Shown here: positions 42,199 through 50,544 of the stretch, piece after piece
Layout: every line of letters begins with the position of its first letter
How positions within the stretch are numbered: the first letter of the stretch is position 1
Assembly: GCF_000242595.2 (NCBI RefSeq)
Contig: NC_017098.1
Coordinates: 1,302,001-1,366,000, forward strand
Origin: Spirochaeta africana DSM 8902
GTDB taxonomy: Bacteria > Spirochaetota > Spirochaetia > DSM-27196 > DSM-8902
DNA: 64,000 nt
Direction of reading: 5' to 3'
Translations under genes and position numbers: made by a program
The notes under the pieces: generated by a model
Seen by the model: the letters and a program-made list of their open reading frames with translations, nothing else
The model's database searches: none
What the model was told of the DNA's origin: nothing

Positions 42199-43863
42199 TC
42201 AGGAGCGTTCCAGCCCCAGGGTGATGGTAGGCTGATCGCAGACCTCTGCCGGCCCATAGTACTGGATCGCCCCGGGAAATACGTAGCTTGTCTGGGTTGC
42301 CCAGATCTGGCGATGCTTCACAAACTCCTGGAAGGGCTTGCCGTCAAGCTCCACCAGCGCCTTGCGAATAACCGGCTTGGCTGAGCCGTGACGCTGCTCC
42401 ATGTTCATCATCATGGTAAGAGGGATACCACCTGCCTGCCACTCAGCAGCCGGCTTGTCCAGGTTGCGAACCGAGCTGAGGTAGCCGGTCAGCCCCTGTG
42501 CAATCAGCAGAAAGGCAGTATAGCCAAGGCTGTAGCAGTAATCAGCATCAAAGTTGGACGGAAAGGCGCAGCGCCCCTCGTAGCCGAAAAAGTGATTCAA
42601 TGCCGAAAACTTGCCGCTGTAGCTGCCGGCCTTCTGAAGTTCGACCAGACGCTTCTCTACCATACCAATCAGCAGCTTCTCGGTTTCGATGCGGGATACC
42701 TGTACGTTGCCATGAGGATCACGATCCATCAGCAGCTGCTTCTGGATGTCGGCCGGCAGTTCCTTGAACACGGCACCCGAGGCCGCACTCAGCTTGCTGA
42801 TTACCCAGGCGGTCTGATCCTCGAAGCTCGAAAGTTTTTCGTACTCGGCAGCCTCCTTGGCCAGCAGATCGTTCAACTGAGCGATCAGTTCGTTCATCTC
42901 GGGGATGAACTCGATCAGCCCCTCGGGGATCAGCACCAGTCCGAAGTTCTCGCCATTGCTGCTCCTGGTAACCACGGTGTCGGCGATCGAGTTTACAATC
43001 TGCTCCAGGGTCTGCTTCTTTTCTGCGATCTCTTCGGAAATCAGGCAGATGTTCGGACGGGTTTGCAGCGCGCATTCAAGTGCGATATGACTGGCCGAAC
43101 GACCCATCAGCTTGATGAAATGCCAGTATTTTTTTGCGCTGTTGGCATCGCGACCGATGTTCCCGATAAGCTCGGCATAGGTTTTAACCGCGGTATCAAA
43201 CCCGAACGAGGTCTCGATGTACTCGTTCTTCAGGTCGCCGTCAATGGTCTTCGGCACGCCGATCACCTGAATGTTGGTCCCTTCCTGGATGAAGTATTCG
43301 GCCAGCAGGGCGGCATTGGTGTTGGAGTCGTCACCGCCGATTACAACCACGGCATTCAGCTGCAGTTCTTTGGCCACCCGCAGGGAATCAGCAAACTGCT
43401 GGTCGGTAGAAATCTTGGTGCGACCGCTGCCGATCATGTCGAAACCGCCGGTGTTGCGGTACTCATCCATGAAGCTGTCGGTGATCTCGACGTAATCCTT
43501 CTCCAGCAGACCGGATGGACCACCCTTGAAGCCGATCAGTACCGATTCAGGATTGCCCTTTTTCAGACCATCGTAGATACCGGCAATAACATTGTGCCCG
43601 CCAGGTGCCTGGCCGCCAGACAGAATCACCCCGACACGCAGCAGCTTGCTGCTGACATCATTGGAACCACTGGTGAAAGACGCTATCGGCTTGCCGTATG
43701 TTTTGGCGAACAGCTCCTTCAGCCTGGCCTGGTCGGCAATGGCTTCGGTAGCAGCACCGAACTCGACCGAGATACTTGCCAGATCGCTCTGGAGCGCCTT
43801 GGGGAGCTTTGGCTGGTACTCGTATCGTGCCTTCTGTAACGGAGATAATTGTAGTGTTTTCAT
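42199..43863 (-). CDS. pfp: Pyrophosphate-dependent 6-phosphofructokinase (long form)
   Basis: A 554-residue enzyme interconverting fructose 6-phosphate and fructose 1,6-bisphosphate with PPi as phosphoryl donor. Key motifs: GGQAPGGHN (83-91), GGDDSNTNA (176-184) where the Asp after GGD marks PPi rather than ATP use, PKTIDGDL (204-211) with the PPi-type lysine, and MGRSASH (253-259). Length and sequence match the long PfpB group found in spirochaetes and plants. The ATG has no Shine-Dalgarno; a TTGCAA-N17-TAATAT promoter ends six bases upstream, predicting a leaderless mRNA. Confidence 0.96.
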   Translation of the reverse strand: MKTLQLSPLQKARYEYQPKLPKALQSDLASISVEFGAATEAIADQARLKELFAKTYGKPIASFTSGSNDVSSKLLRVGVILSGGQAPGGHNVIAGIYDGLKKGNPESVLIGFKGGPSGLLEKDYVEITDSFMDEYRNTGGFDMIGSGRTKISTDQQFADSLRVAKELQLNAVVVIGGDDSNTNAALLAEYFIQEGTNIQVIGVPKTIDGDLKNEYIETSFGFDTAVKTYAELIGNIGRDANSAKKYWHFIKLMGRSASHIALECALQTRPNICLISEEIAEKKQTLEQIVNSIADTVVTRSSNGENFGLVLIPEGLIEFIPEMNELIAQLNDLLAKEAAEYEKLSSFEDQTAWVISKLSAASGAVFKELPADIQKQLLMDRDPHGNVQVSRIETEKLLIGMVEKRLVELQKAGSYSGKFSALNHFFGYEGRCAFPSNFDADYCYSLGYTAFLLIAQGLTGYLSSVRNLDKPAAEWQAGGIPLTMMMNMEQRHGSAKPVIRKALVELDGKPFQEFVKHRQIWATQTSYVFPGAIQYYGPAEVCDQPTITLGLERS

Positions 43864-43869
43864 GGCGCC

Positions 43870-43898
43870 ATATTACCTGTTGCGATTGATTGTTGCAA
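43870..43898 (-). promoter_or_regulatory. Leaderless promoter of pfp
   Basis: Minus-strand TTGCAA (43898-43893), 17 bp, TAATAT (43875-43870), six bases, ATG. TTGCAA is its own complement and could also serve the divergent pullulanase gene. Confidence 0.6.
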
Positions 43899-43947
43899 GC
43901 TGACCGATCTTGCGGCTAAAGCGGTTATATGCTTCAATGTGCACACC

Positions 43948-45945
43948 ATGTTCAGCTTCGACGAGTCTTACGAACCCTATCCCGTGCCCGATAACACCCA
44001 TCCTCTCGGCTGCAGCTACCGATCCGGAGCCGCCGTTTTTTCGCTCTGGTCGCCGGATGCCGATGATGTGCTGCTGCATCTGTACCACCCGGGTGAATCC
44101 GAACCGACGACGGTCCACCGACTGCAGTATAACCCGCAGAACGGCGTCTGGAGCTCGGCTGAGCCTGTGGCCGATTGTCTCGGGATGGCCTATACCTATG
44201 TTGTAGCGCGACATGGTCACAAACATGAGTGTCTTGATCCGTATGCCATCGCCATGGAACCCACCCGACTCCCGTCGGACCGGCAGCTGAGATCCTCCGG
44301 CCGAGGGATTGTAGTCGACCCGGTAGAACTCGCAGGGTATGCTGCTGCCCCGATGGCGACAGCGGTTCCCCCGGAGCAGACCGTCATTTACGAGGTTCAT
44401 GTACGCGACTTCACCATTGCAGCCGCCACCGATGCCAAGCCAGGAACCTTTGCAGCCTTTCGCGAACGTATTCCGTATCTGCAGGATCTTGGTATTACCC
44501 ATGTTCAACTGTTACCGGTCTGGAAATCAGCATTTATAGATGAGATGCAGCAGGCATATGAGCATACCGGCAGAACCCACGGCAACAACTATAACTGGGG
44601 ATATGACCCGCAAAATTATTTTTCCGTGAACGGATGGCTGAGCACGGATCCGACCGATCCCACTGCGGGTATTCGTGAGCTTGCATCATTGATAAACGAT
44701 CTTCACCAGGCCGGAATCGGGGTAATATTCGATGTGGTCTATAATCATATGGGTGATGCGCGGTTTCTGGAAGACATCGTGCCGCACTATTTCTTCCGAC
44801 GCGATATTGCCGGCGAGTTTACCAGCAACAGCGGCTGCGGCAATGATATTGCCAGCTGTCGGCAGATGGCCCGGCGCCTTATCCACGATTCATTGTGCTA
44901 TATCGCGGAAACATTTGGCGCCGACGGCTTTCGCTTTGATCTTATGGGGCTGATTGACAGTGAAACCATCCTGCAAGCCAAACACACCGTTCAGCAAAAG
45001 ACCGGGCGACAGCTGCTTTTTCTCGGAGAGGGCTGGCGCATGTACAACGGGCCGGAAGGCACCCGAGCGCTGGATCAGGATTTCCTGACCGAGACCGACG
45101 AGGTTGCGGTCTTCAGTGATGAACTCAGAGATCTGCTGAAAGCCGGCGGACTTGCCGAGGAAGGGAACGGTTTTGTGACCGATCTGCCGGTAGATACCCG
45201 CCAGCTGTATCATAACCTTGTGGGCGATCCACAGAACTACTTTCGCAGTATGACACCGGGGTGTGTTGTCAACTACATCGCTGCCCACGATGGTCTTACC
45301 CTGCATGACTCGATTATCCACAATAGCCGACTGGATCCGGGCAATCCGCAAGATCGTGAATCGCTGCGCCGACGCATACTGATGGCCAATTTTCTGCTAC
45401 TGACCAGCCAGGGGATTACATTTTTACATGCCGGCCAGGAACGTGGCCGCAGCAAGCATATCCCCAGTCATCAGGAGAAATGTATCGGGCAGTTCGTCCA
45501 TGATTCCTACAACTCTGATGACAGGGTCAACCAGTTCGTCTGGGAGCTCGACGAATGGCAGCAGCAGCTGCTGACCTACACCCGAAGCCTGATACACCTG
45601 CGACGAAGCGAGGATATCTTTGCCATCGGGGATCACAGTCGTATCTACCGGGCAGCAGAGTATGTTGACACCGGTGTCGGGACGGCGGTAGCCTATGGAT
45701 TGCGAAAAGATCGTGCAGAGCTGTACCTGATTATGGCCAATGCCGCAGTGGATCCGGTAACAATCGCATTGCCCGATCAGCTGTGCGGCATTGATACCCA
45801 CACCGCGCAGCGCACGGTAGTGGTCGATACCGCCCGGGTCAGCGCTGACGGGATCGAGCGGCCGGAAGGTCTGCTGCTGCAGGCAGATGCGGTTACGCTT
45901 GAGGGGCTGTCCTGGACAATGCTGCGGGTGGGCTGTATGTACTGA
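43948..45945 (+). CDS. pulA: Type I pullulanase / GH13 alpha-glucan debranching enzyme
   Basis: A 665-residue glycoside hydrolase that cuts alpha-1,6 bonds in pullulan or branched glucans. An N-terminal CBM48-like domain (about 20-110) precedes the catalytic barrel with the type I pullulanase signature NYNWGYDP, DVVYNHMGD, GFRFDLMG (nucleophile Asp331), LGEGW (acid/base Glu361) and AAHDGLT (Asp448). There is no signal peptide, so it should act on intracellular glycogen or imported maltodextrins. GTG 43939 is an alternative start; neither has a Shine-Dalgarno. The stop TGA is the first three bases of the adjoining IS terminal repeat. Confidence 0.92.
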   Translation: MFSFDESYEPYPVPDNTHPLGCSYRSGAAVFSLWSPDADDVLLHLYHPGESEPTTVHRLQYNPQNGVWSSAEPVADCLGMAYTYVVARHGHKHECLDPYAIAMEPTRLPSDRQLRSSGRGIVVDPVELAGYAAAPMATAVPPEQTVIYEVHVRDFTIAAATDAKPGTFAAFRERIPYLQDLGITHVQLLPVWKSAFIDEMQQAYEHTGRTHGNNYNWGYDPQNYFSVNGWLSTDPTDPTAGIRELASLINDLHQAGIGVIFDVVYNHMGDARFLEDIVPHYFFRRDIAGEFTSNSGCGNDIASCRQMARRLIHDSLCYIAETFGADGFRFDLMGLIDSETILQAKHTVQQKTGRQLLFLGEGWRMYNGPEGTRALDQDFLTETDEVAVFSDELRDLLKAGGLAEEGNGFVTDLPVDTRQLYHNLVGDPQNYFRSMTPGCVVNYIAAHDGLTLHDSIIHNSRLDPGNPQDRESLRRRILMANFLLLTSQGITFLHAGQERGRSKHIPSHQEKCIGQFVHDSYNSDDRVNQFVWELDEWQQQLLTYTRSLIHLRRSEDIFAIGDHSRIYRAAEYVDTGVGTAVAYGLRKDRAELYLIMANAAVDPVTIALPDQLCGIDTHTAQRTVVVDTARVSADGIERPEGLLLQADAVTLEGLSWTMLRVGCMY

Positions 45946-45961
45946 CGCCAATTTTGTTTTT
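45942..45961 (+). repeat. Left terminal inverted repeat of the IS
   Basis: Begins CTGACGCCAATTTTGTTTTT; its bases 2-4 are the pullulanase stop codon. Confidence 0.85.
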
Positions 45962-45968
45962 ACCCACT

Positions 45969-47204
45969 TCAGGCCAGCAGATGCGCCGCACGCCTGTCAT
46001 TTCCAGGCATCCGTTTGGTAAGTACTTGCCCGGTAACAGAATCCACTACCGGCGGGTTTTCGTACTGCTGCTGCCAGATGGCACTGATCCAGTCCGGACA
46101 CCCGCGATGTACCGCATGACTGTGCAAAAATCGTCTGGTATGTCTCAGTTTCAACATCCGTTGCGCTACTTGCGACTGACCGAACACGGCAGCCTGGGCA
46201 TGCGTTGCGTCTCCTTCCGTCCTACAGCGACCGGTAATCCGCTCCGGCTTGGCAAAGGTATGCGCTCCAAGCTCAATGGTCACCCGCTGCATAGCCATAT
46301 TCACCTCCCGCGCGAATCGCACTGTCTCACGCACATGATCTGCCATATCCTTGCGAATCTCCCGATCGATATAGTTCACCGGAAAGAGTGGATTCTGCCG
46401 GCTCCGTACAGCCCGGGACGATACGGTGCAATGGGTAAATCCGCCGGCATGCATCGCCTCACGAATCCAGGGAACCTTCTGTAGTGCCCTGGGATATGCG
46501 GTGTGTTGGTCGGTCCACAGCTTCCAGGGGGACGCAGGATTCGAGATGGGAATGCGGTTGTACAGGGCATCAAACACCTGGGCACATGAAGCTACCAGTG
46601 ATCCCCGAGCAGGTTTCCAGTGTATATCGATCATATGACGAAAAACACGCTGGGCAGCAGTCATGCGACCTTTGCGTCGCAGCACTGAGCCGGTAAATCC
46701 ATATACCGAAAGACTTTCACACCCCACCAGGATGTTCAGGTGCAGCGGAAAATACTGAGACCGTACAAAAGATTCAAAACCATCAAAGGCGCAGTTCTCC
46801 CCAAGTGGATGGTCACGGCTTGCCTCCGCATAGAGTGCCAGGTAACTGCGCGCCAGTCGCTGGCACCGGTTCTTTACTAGGCGCCCGCTGGCCATGATTG
46901 CACGGCCAATCTGGCGCTGTCCTGAACTAGCTATCAGCATTGATTCGATACGATCATACTTGATCACTCGGTGCACCCAGTACTGCATCGAGAATGACTG
47001 GGTAGAAAAGGTTTTCCCGCATGCCTTACACCGAAATCTCTGTACCGTACCGTGGGCTTGGGCATAGTGGGTGCCGAACTTGATGTACCATCTATTGTTG
47101 TGCTGCTCTCCAGGGTGATGAAAAGTACAAGCAGGGTTGGTGCAGAATTCGGGGCTGCTTGTCTCCTCGGTTTCTGCCGATGCGGATACGACAAGGTTTT
47201 CCAT
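45969..47204 (-). CDS. IS transposase with N-terminal zinc ribbon
   Basis: A 411-residue protein. An N-terminal zinc ribbon has Cys21, Cys26, Cys59 and Cys62 (CTNPAC and CKAC), followed by a helix-turn-helix-like segment (GRAIMASGRLVKNRCQRL). A DDE-type core is suggested by Asp141 (FDGFESF), Asp232 (LWTDQHTAY) and an acidic residue in NYIDREIRKDMADHVRET. This general plan resembles IS1/IS1595-like transposases, but I cannot place it in a named family. The frame is intact, so the element may be active. The start has AGGAGG immediately upstream, held in a 10-bp hairpin. Confidence 0.82.
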   Translation of the reverse strand: MENLVVSASAETEETSSPEFCTNPACTFHHPGEQHNNRWYIKFGTHYAQAHGTVQRFRCKACGKTFSTQSFSMQYWVHRVIKYDRIESMLIASSGQRQIGRAIMASGRLVKNRCQRLARSYLALYAEASRDHPLGENCAFDGFESFVRSQYFPLHLNILVGCESLSVYGFTGSVLRRKGRMTAAQRVFRHMIDIHWKPARGSLVASCAQVFDALYNRIPISNPASPWKLWTDQHTAYPRALQKVPWIREAMHAGGFTHCTVSSRAVRSRQNPLFPVNYIDREIRKDMADHVRETVRFAREVNMAMQRVTIELGAHTFAKPERITGRCRTEGDATHAQAAVFGQSQVAQRMLKLRHTRRFLHSHAVHRGCPDWISAIWQQQYENPPVVDSVTGQVLTKRMPGNDRRAAHLLA

Positions 47205-47229
47205 GTATTACCTCCTATAAGGTAATACA
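47204..47229 (-). promoter_or_regulatory. Hairpin covering the transposase ribosome-binding site
   Basis: Perfect 10-bp inverted repeat TGTATTACCT/AGGTAATACA with a 6-base loop. In the mRNA it holds part of the AGGAGG site and the A of the start codon, so it should limit transposase translation. Confidence 0.6.
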
Positions 47230-47261
47230 GGAAAAACCACCGTGAAAATTGGTGTAGCAAA

Positions 47262-47281
47262 AAAAATAAAATTGGCGTCAG
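47262..47281 (-). repeat. Right terminal inverted repeat of the IS
   Basis: On the minus strand CTGACGCCAATTTTATTTTT, one difference from the left end; its bases 2-4 are the feoB stop codon. A second AAAATTGG copy lies 21 bases inside (47246-47253). Confidence 0.85.
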
Positions 47282-49062
47282 TGTAGAAGGATCCCCCCCA
47301 GTTGTGCTACTACTGTCCCGCCGGCGAATGCTGTCAGCGTTGTCCCTGCCAGTACAGCGATGGCGATCTTGATTCCCAACTCACGAGCTACTGTTACTAC
47401 CATTGCAATACATGGTATGTACAGCAGCGCTACCACTGAGCCGGTAAGCAGCTGAATCGTAGACAGCTGCATATCCAGCAGCGGAAGCACCGTAAGCTCA
47501 CGACGGACAATCCCCATGAGCAGGGGGACCGATGCCTCACTGGGCAGCAGCAGCAGCCTGGTAACCAGGGGTTCCATAGCGGTGCCGATCCAGTACAGAA
47601 TGCCCAATTCATACAGCACAGCGGCAGCCAGGATCGCCACGATCATCGGGGCTGCCCCGTCGTACAGATAGCTGTGGGCCCGCATCCAGATTTTTTTTCC
47701 GATGATGCGCCCGTTTGGCGGTAACAGCGGCGGCAGTTCGAGCACGATCCCGGGACTGGCGCCGGGGAGTAGGCTGTCGAGCAGGAGTCCTGCAGTGATC
47801 ATAACGGCAATGCTGATCAGGAACACCAGGCCAAGCAGTCCCAGACTGTATTCTGCCAGCAATGCGATGAATGCGCCGGTTTGGGATACACAGGGAACCG
47901 ACAGGCACACCAGCCAGGTTACGATCAGGCGCTGTTTGCGTGACGGCAGTGCCCGGGTCGCCATGATAGCTGGAATTCCGCAGCCATAGCCAAGCAGCAG
48001 CGGGATTACACTGCTGCCGCCTATGCCGAGTCGGCGGAAGATTCCGTCAAGCAGGGCTGCCAGTCGCGGGAGATAGCCGGAGTCTTCAAGCAGTGCAAAG
48101 GCTGCGTAGAAACTGATCACATACGGAAATACCAGGGCAAATGGCCATTCTATACCCTTGATCAATACGCCGTAATCCCCGATCAGTATCGCGGTTGCGG
48201 CATCGGGTAGCGGCAGGGCACTGATCCAGGTGGTGATTGCCGGAAACAGGGCGCCGCGCAGCAGCGGTAGCAGGACAAAACGTCGGAAGCCCATACCGGC
48301 GCCGATTACGACGGTAAACACTGCTGCCATTACGGCCAGGGCGATGGGAATCCCGGGCATTGGCGCAACAAGTCGGTGATCCCAGGTGCGGCGTACGGAG
48401 GTGTGAGAATGGCCGTCGCTGCCACCCAGGGCATCTGCCGCCGCCGCCTCTGCTGCGGGCCATGGATCAAAATCTTCCAGTTCGGGTTCTTTGTTGCGTG
48501 ATGGGGCGTTATATGTCAGCTGTTCAGCGGTAACCTGCCGCAGGGTAGCAAGGCCTTGCCCGGAAACTGCAGATACTGCGACGCACCGGATTCCGTGGAG
48601 ATGGCGCTCAAGGTGTTCAAGATTGATGGTATCAGGATCGACGAGGTCGATTCGATTGACAGCCGCTATAGTCGGAATGCCGAATCGCTGGATCTGCAGC
48701 AACAGCGCGAGCCCTGCCTCAAGGTTCAGGGCATCCAGGACTACGATTACGGCATCGGGGGTGTCGTTCAGCATCTGCACCGCGACTTGTTCGGCCTGGT
48801 TGCCGGCCTGCAGGCTGTAGGTGCCGGGTACATCCTGCAGCTCGCAGTGCTGCCCGCCAAAGGTTGCGGTGCCAGCGGTGTATTCCACCGTGGTGCCGGC
48901 AAAATTGGCGGCGGCAACGTTCAGTCCGGTGAGTTTGCCAAATAGTACGCTTTTGCCGACGTTTGGCATTCCCATCAGCAGTACGCGGTGATTGCCTGCT
49001 GATGCGGCTGTGCCGGGGCCGCAGGACTGGTTGCAGCGATGACAGGAGTGGCGGCGACCCAT
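47278..49062 (-). CDS. feoB: Ferrous iron transport GTPase FeoB (short form)
   Basis: A 594-residue inner-membrane Fe(II) transporter. The N-terminus carries a cysteine cluster CHRCNQSC (residues 7-14), then the G domain: G1 GMPNVGKS (31-38), G2 FAGTT, G3 DVPGTY, G4 NRID. An acidic and His-rich linker leads to the membrane domain with the conserved gate segments (GYGCGIPAIMATRAL, LVCLSVPCVSQTGAF). It is shorter than the common 650-780 residues. ATG 49062 shares a base with the upstream stop (TGATG); the open frame extends 87 codons further but that part is antisense to nothing sensible and overlaps the upstream gene. The stop TGA is provided by the IS right end. Confidence 0.92.
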   Translation of the reverse strand: MGRRHSCHRCNQSCGPGTAASAGNHRVLLMGMPNVGKSVLFGKLTGLNVAAANFAGTTVEYTAGTATFGGQHCELQDVPGTYSLQAGNQAEQVAVQMLNDTPDAVIVVLDALNLEAGLALLLQIQRFGIPTIAAVNRIDLVDPDTINLEHLERHLHGIRCVAVSAVSGQGLATLRQVTAEQLTYNAPSRNKEPELEDFDPWPAAEAAAADALGGSDGHSHTSVRRTWDHRLVAPMPGIPIALAVMAAVFTVVIGAGMGFRRFVLLPLLRGALFPAITTWISALPLPDAATAILIGDYGVLIKGIEWPFALVFPYVISFYAAFALLEDSGYLPRLAALLDGIFRRLGIGGSSVIPLLLGYGCGIPAIMATRALPSRKQRLIVTWLVCLSVPCVSQTGAFIALLAEYSLGLLGLVFLISIAVMITAGLLLDSLLPGASPGIVLELPPLLPPNGRIIGKKIWMRAHSYLYDGAAPMIVAILAAAVLYELGILYWIGTAMEPLVTRLLLLPSEASVPLLMGIVRRELTVLPLLDMQLSTIQLLTGSVVALLYIPCIAMVVTVARELGIKIAIAVLAGTTLTAFAGGTVVAQLGGILLH

Positions 49063-49865
49063 CAGGCTGTTTCCTGCTGTACCCGAATTTGTCGTGCCAG
49101 TCGATGGCAGACCGCAATCCTCCGGTTGCCAATGCAGACGATACAGGGGCCGCCAAAGGCAGCGCGGCCAAGATAGGTTATCTTCTTGCCGGCACGCAGA
49201 GACATGCTGGGAAGATCCCCGTGCTCGGGTACGGTCTTGATGGTAGCGGCCTGGCCGTGCGGCAGATGCAGCAGGCTGCAGTTTCCTCCCTGCTGCCGTA
49301 TATGACTGACGTTGCCGGTCCACCGTCGAAACCGACGGGTGGCTGGGATATGGCAGTGTGCATCAAACTGGGTGCGGGGATACATACGCCTTACCAGTGG
49401 CGAACGGCTACGCCATATCACCACGGTGTTGGGGGACTCACGATGCAGTCGCTGTATGATTGCAGCCGCACATGGCACATGCAGTGATATCCAGACGGCG
49501 TCATACCCCGCAAGATTGATCAGTTCACCCTGAGCACAGCTGCAGCGTACCCGATGATGGTAGTCCGGGGATGTCTGCTGCAGGAACTGCGCCGCTTTGT
49601 CGGCAGCATGCCGGCAGCAGTCGACCGCATCGACCTGGAAACCGGCTTTGGCCAGTGCTGCTGCAGTAAACGGCACGGCACCGGCACCAATGTGCAGCAC
49701 TCGAGCGTCCCGGGGGAGGTCGGCGGCGGCAATTTCCCTTCGGATCATGCTCCGGTAGAACAGATGATCATATACAGTGCGCAGCAGCCGGCTTTGCTGC
49801 AGCAGTTTTCCTTCGAAGATGCCGACAGTGGTACAGGCATTGGTAAGAATATGATTACGCGGCAT
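49062..49865 (-). CDS. Methyltransferase-like domain fused to FeoA
   Basis: A 267-residue fusion. The N-terminal ~190 residues are a Rossmann domain with a SAM-type loop HIGAGAVPFTAAALAKAG (motif I GAGAVPFT at 60-67) and VDAVDCC, very similar in layout to the product of the preceding gene. The C-terminal ~65 residues match FeoA: LPSMSLRAGKKITYLGRAAFGGPCIVCIGNRRIAVCHRLA, the SH3-like domain that assists FeoB. ATG 49865 overlaps the upstream stop by 11 bases; the stop overlaps the feoB start. The Rossmann part has many cysteines. The combination suggests a role tied to iron uptake; the reaction is unknown. Confidence 0.75.
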   Translation of the reverse strand: MPRNHILTNACTTVGIFEGKLLQQSRLLRTVYDHLFYRSMIRREIAAADLPRDARVLHIGAGAVPFTAAALAKAGFQVDAVDCCRHAADKAAQFLQQTSPDYHHRVRCSCAQGELINLAGYDAVWISLHVPCAAAIIQRLHRESPNTVVIWRSRSPLVRRMYPRTQFDAHCHIPATRRFRRWTGNVSHIRQQGGNCSLLHLPHGQAATIKTVPEHGDLPSMSLRAGKKITYLGRAAFGGPCIVCIGNRRIAVCHRLARQIRVQQETA

Positions 49866-50403
49866 AGAGTATCGACCTGTCAAATGTTTTCATCGGCTGG
49901 AATACGCTACCTGATGGCGCTGCTCCCGTCGGTATGGCATCGTACTGGGCAGCAAACCGCGGTGCCGGGGCCCGGAATACCAGGCGGCTGCCGGTCGGAA
50001 TTGTGTCAAGCAGATTCTGCAGGATTTCCTGTTTCGGTCGTGCCTGAAGAGCCACCAGTGCCACCGTACAGTCAGAGGCATCCACTCTGCAGCCATCGCC
50101 GCAGCGTATCTTTACCAGTGCCTCGAGGCCGGCGGCGGCTATAACCCGCCGGGCAATGGCAACAGCGGTTGGATCTATGTCCAGCGCGGTTACCCGGGCA
50201 CCGGTTTTCTGCGCGAGGTGGATAGCGGTAAATGGTATGGCACCGCATCCGATCTGCAGCACCCGGTCATGCTCGGTGATACTGGCCAGATCAATCTCAC
50301 GCTGAACGATTGATTCGTACGGGGCTGAATACCACCGTACCGCAATCGGCAGTCCGGCACATAATTTTTCTGCGGCTGCGACAACCGGCTGAATAATCGA
50401 CAT
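49855..50403 (-). CDS. Class I SAM-dependent methyltransferase-like protein, nicotianamine-synthase-like
   Basis: A 182-residue protein with a SAM-binding loop VLQIGCGAIPFTAIHLA (motif I GCGAIPFT at 52-59) and acidic motif II ALDIDPTAVAIARRVI (Asp75, Asp77). The G-x-G-x-x-P-x-T form of motif I and the DID sequence are more like nicotianamine synthases than ordinary methyltransferases, so transfer of an aminocarboxypropyl group is possible; this is inference. AGGAGAGG precedes ATG 50403. It heads a translationally coupled operon with the FeoA fusion and FeoB. Confidence 0.65.
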   Translation of the reverse strand: MSIIQPVVAAAEKLCAGLPIAVRWYSAPYESIVQREIDLASITEHDRVLQIGCGAIPFTAIHLAQKTGARVTALDIDPTAVAIARRVIAAAGLEALVKIRCGDGCRVDASDCTVALVALQARPKQEILQNLLDTIPTGSRLVFRAPAPRFAAQYDAIPTGAAPSGSVFQPMKTFDRSILYAA

Positions 50404-50509
50404 ATCCTCTCCTGGAGCTTGGACAATCAAGTGTTTGTCTCGACTAACAGCCTATCCGGGAATCGGCGGCTCGTCAACCTATCGATAAAAAAATATTTTA
50501 ACCTGTCGG

Positions 50510-50538
50510 TTGACCGCAGAGTCCGGGAGGGCTATGGT
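50510..50538 (+). promoter_or_regulatory. Leaderless promoter of manA
   Basis: TTGACC (50510-50515), 17 bp, TATGGT (50533-50538), then six bases to the ATG. Confidence 0.55.
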
Positions 50539-50544
50539 ATTCTG

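Larger units (their letters stand above)
45942..47281. mobile_element. Insertion sequence with one transposase gene
   Basis: A 1340-bp element bounded by inverted repeats CTGACGCCAATTTTGTTTTT (left) and the complement with one mismatch in that span (right). It contains one transposase gene on the minus strand. A possible 4-bp target duplication TGTA lies at 45938-45941 and 47282-47285. It separates the convergent pullulanase and feoB genes, whose TGA stop codons both lie inside the terminal repeats. I do not recognise the IS family. Confidence 0.85.

Noticed and set aside
42388-43839. 483-codon open frame on the plus strand opposite pfp
   Set aside because: Antisense shadow of pfp, which carries every PPi-PFK motif.
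49063-49323. N-terminal extension of FeoB by 87 codons
   Set aside because: It overlaps the FeoA domain of the upstream gene in another frame; FeoB proper begins with MGRRHSCHRC.
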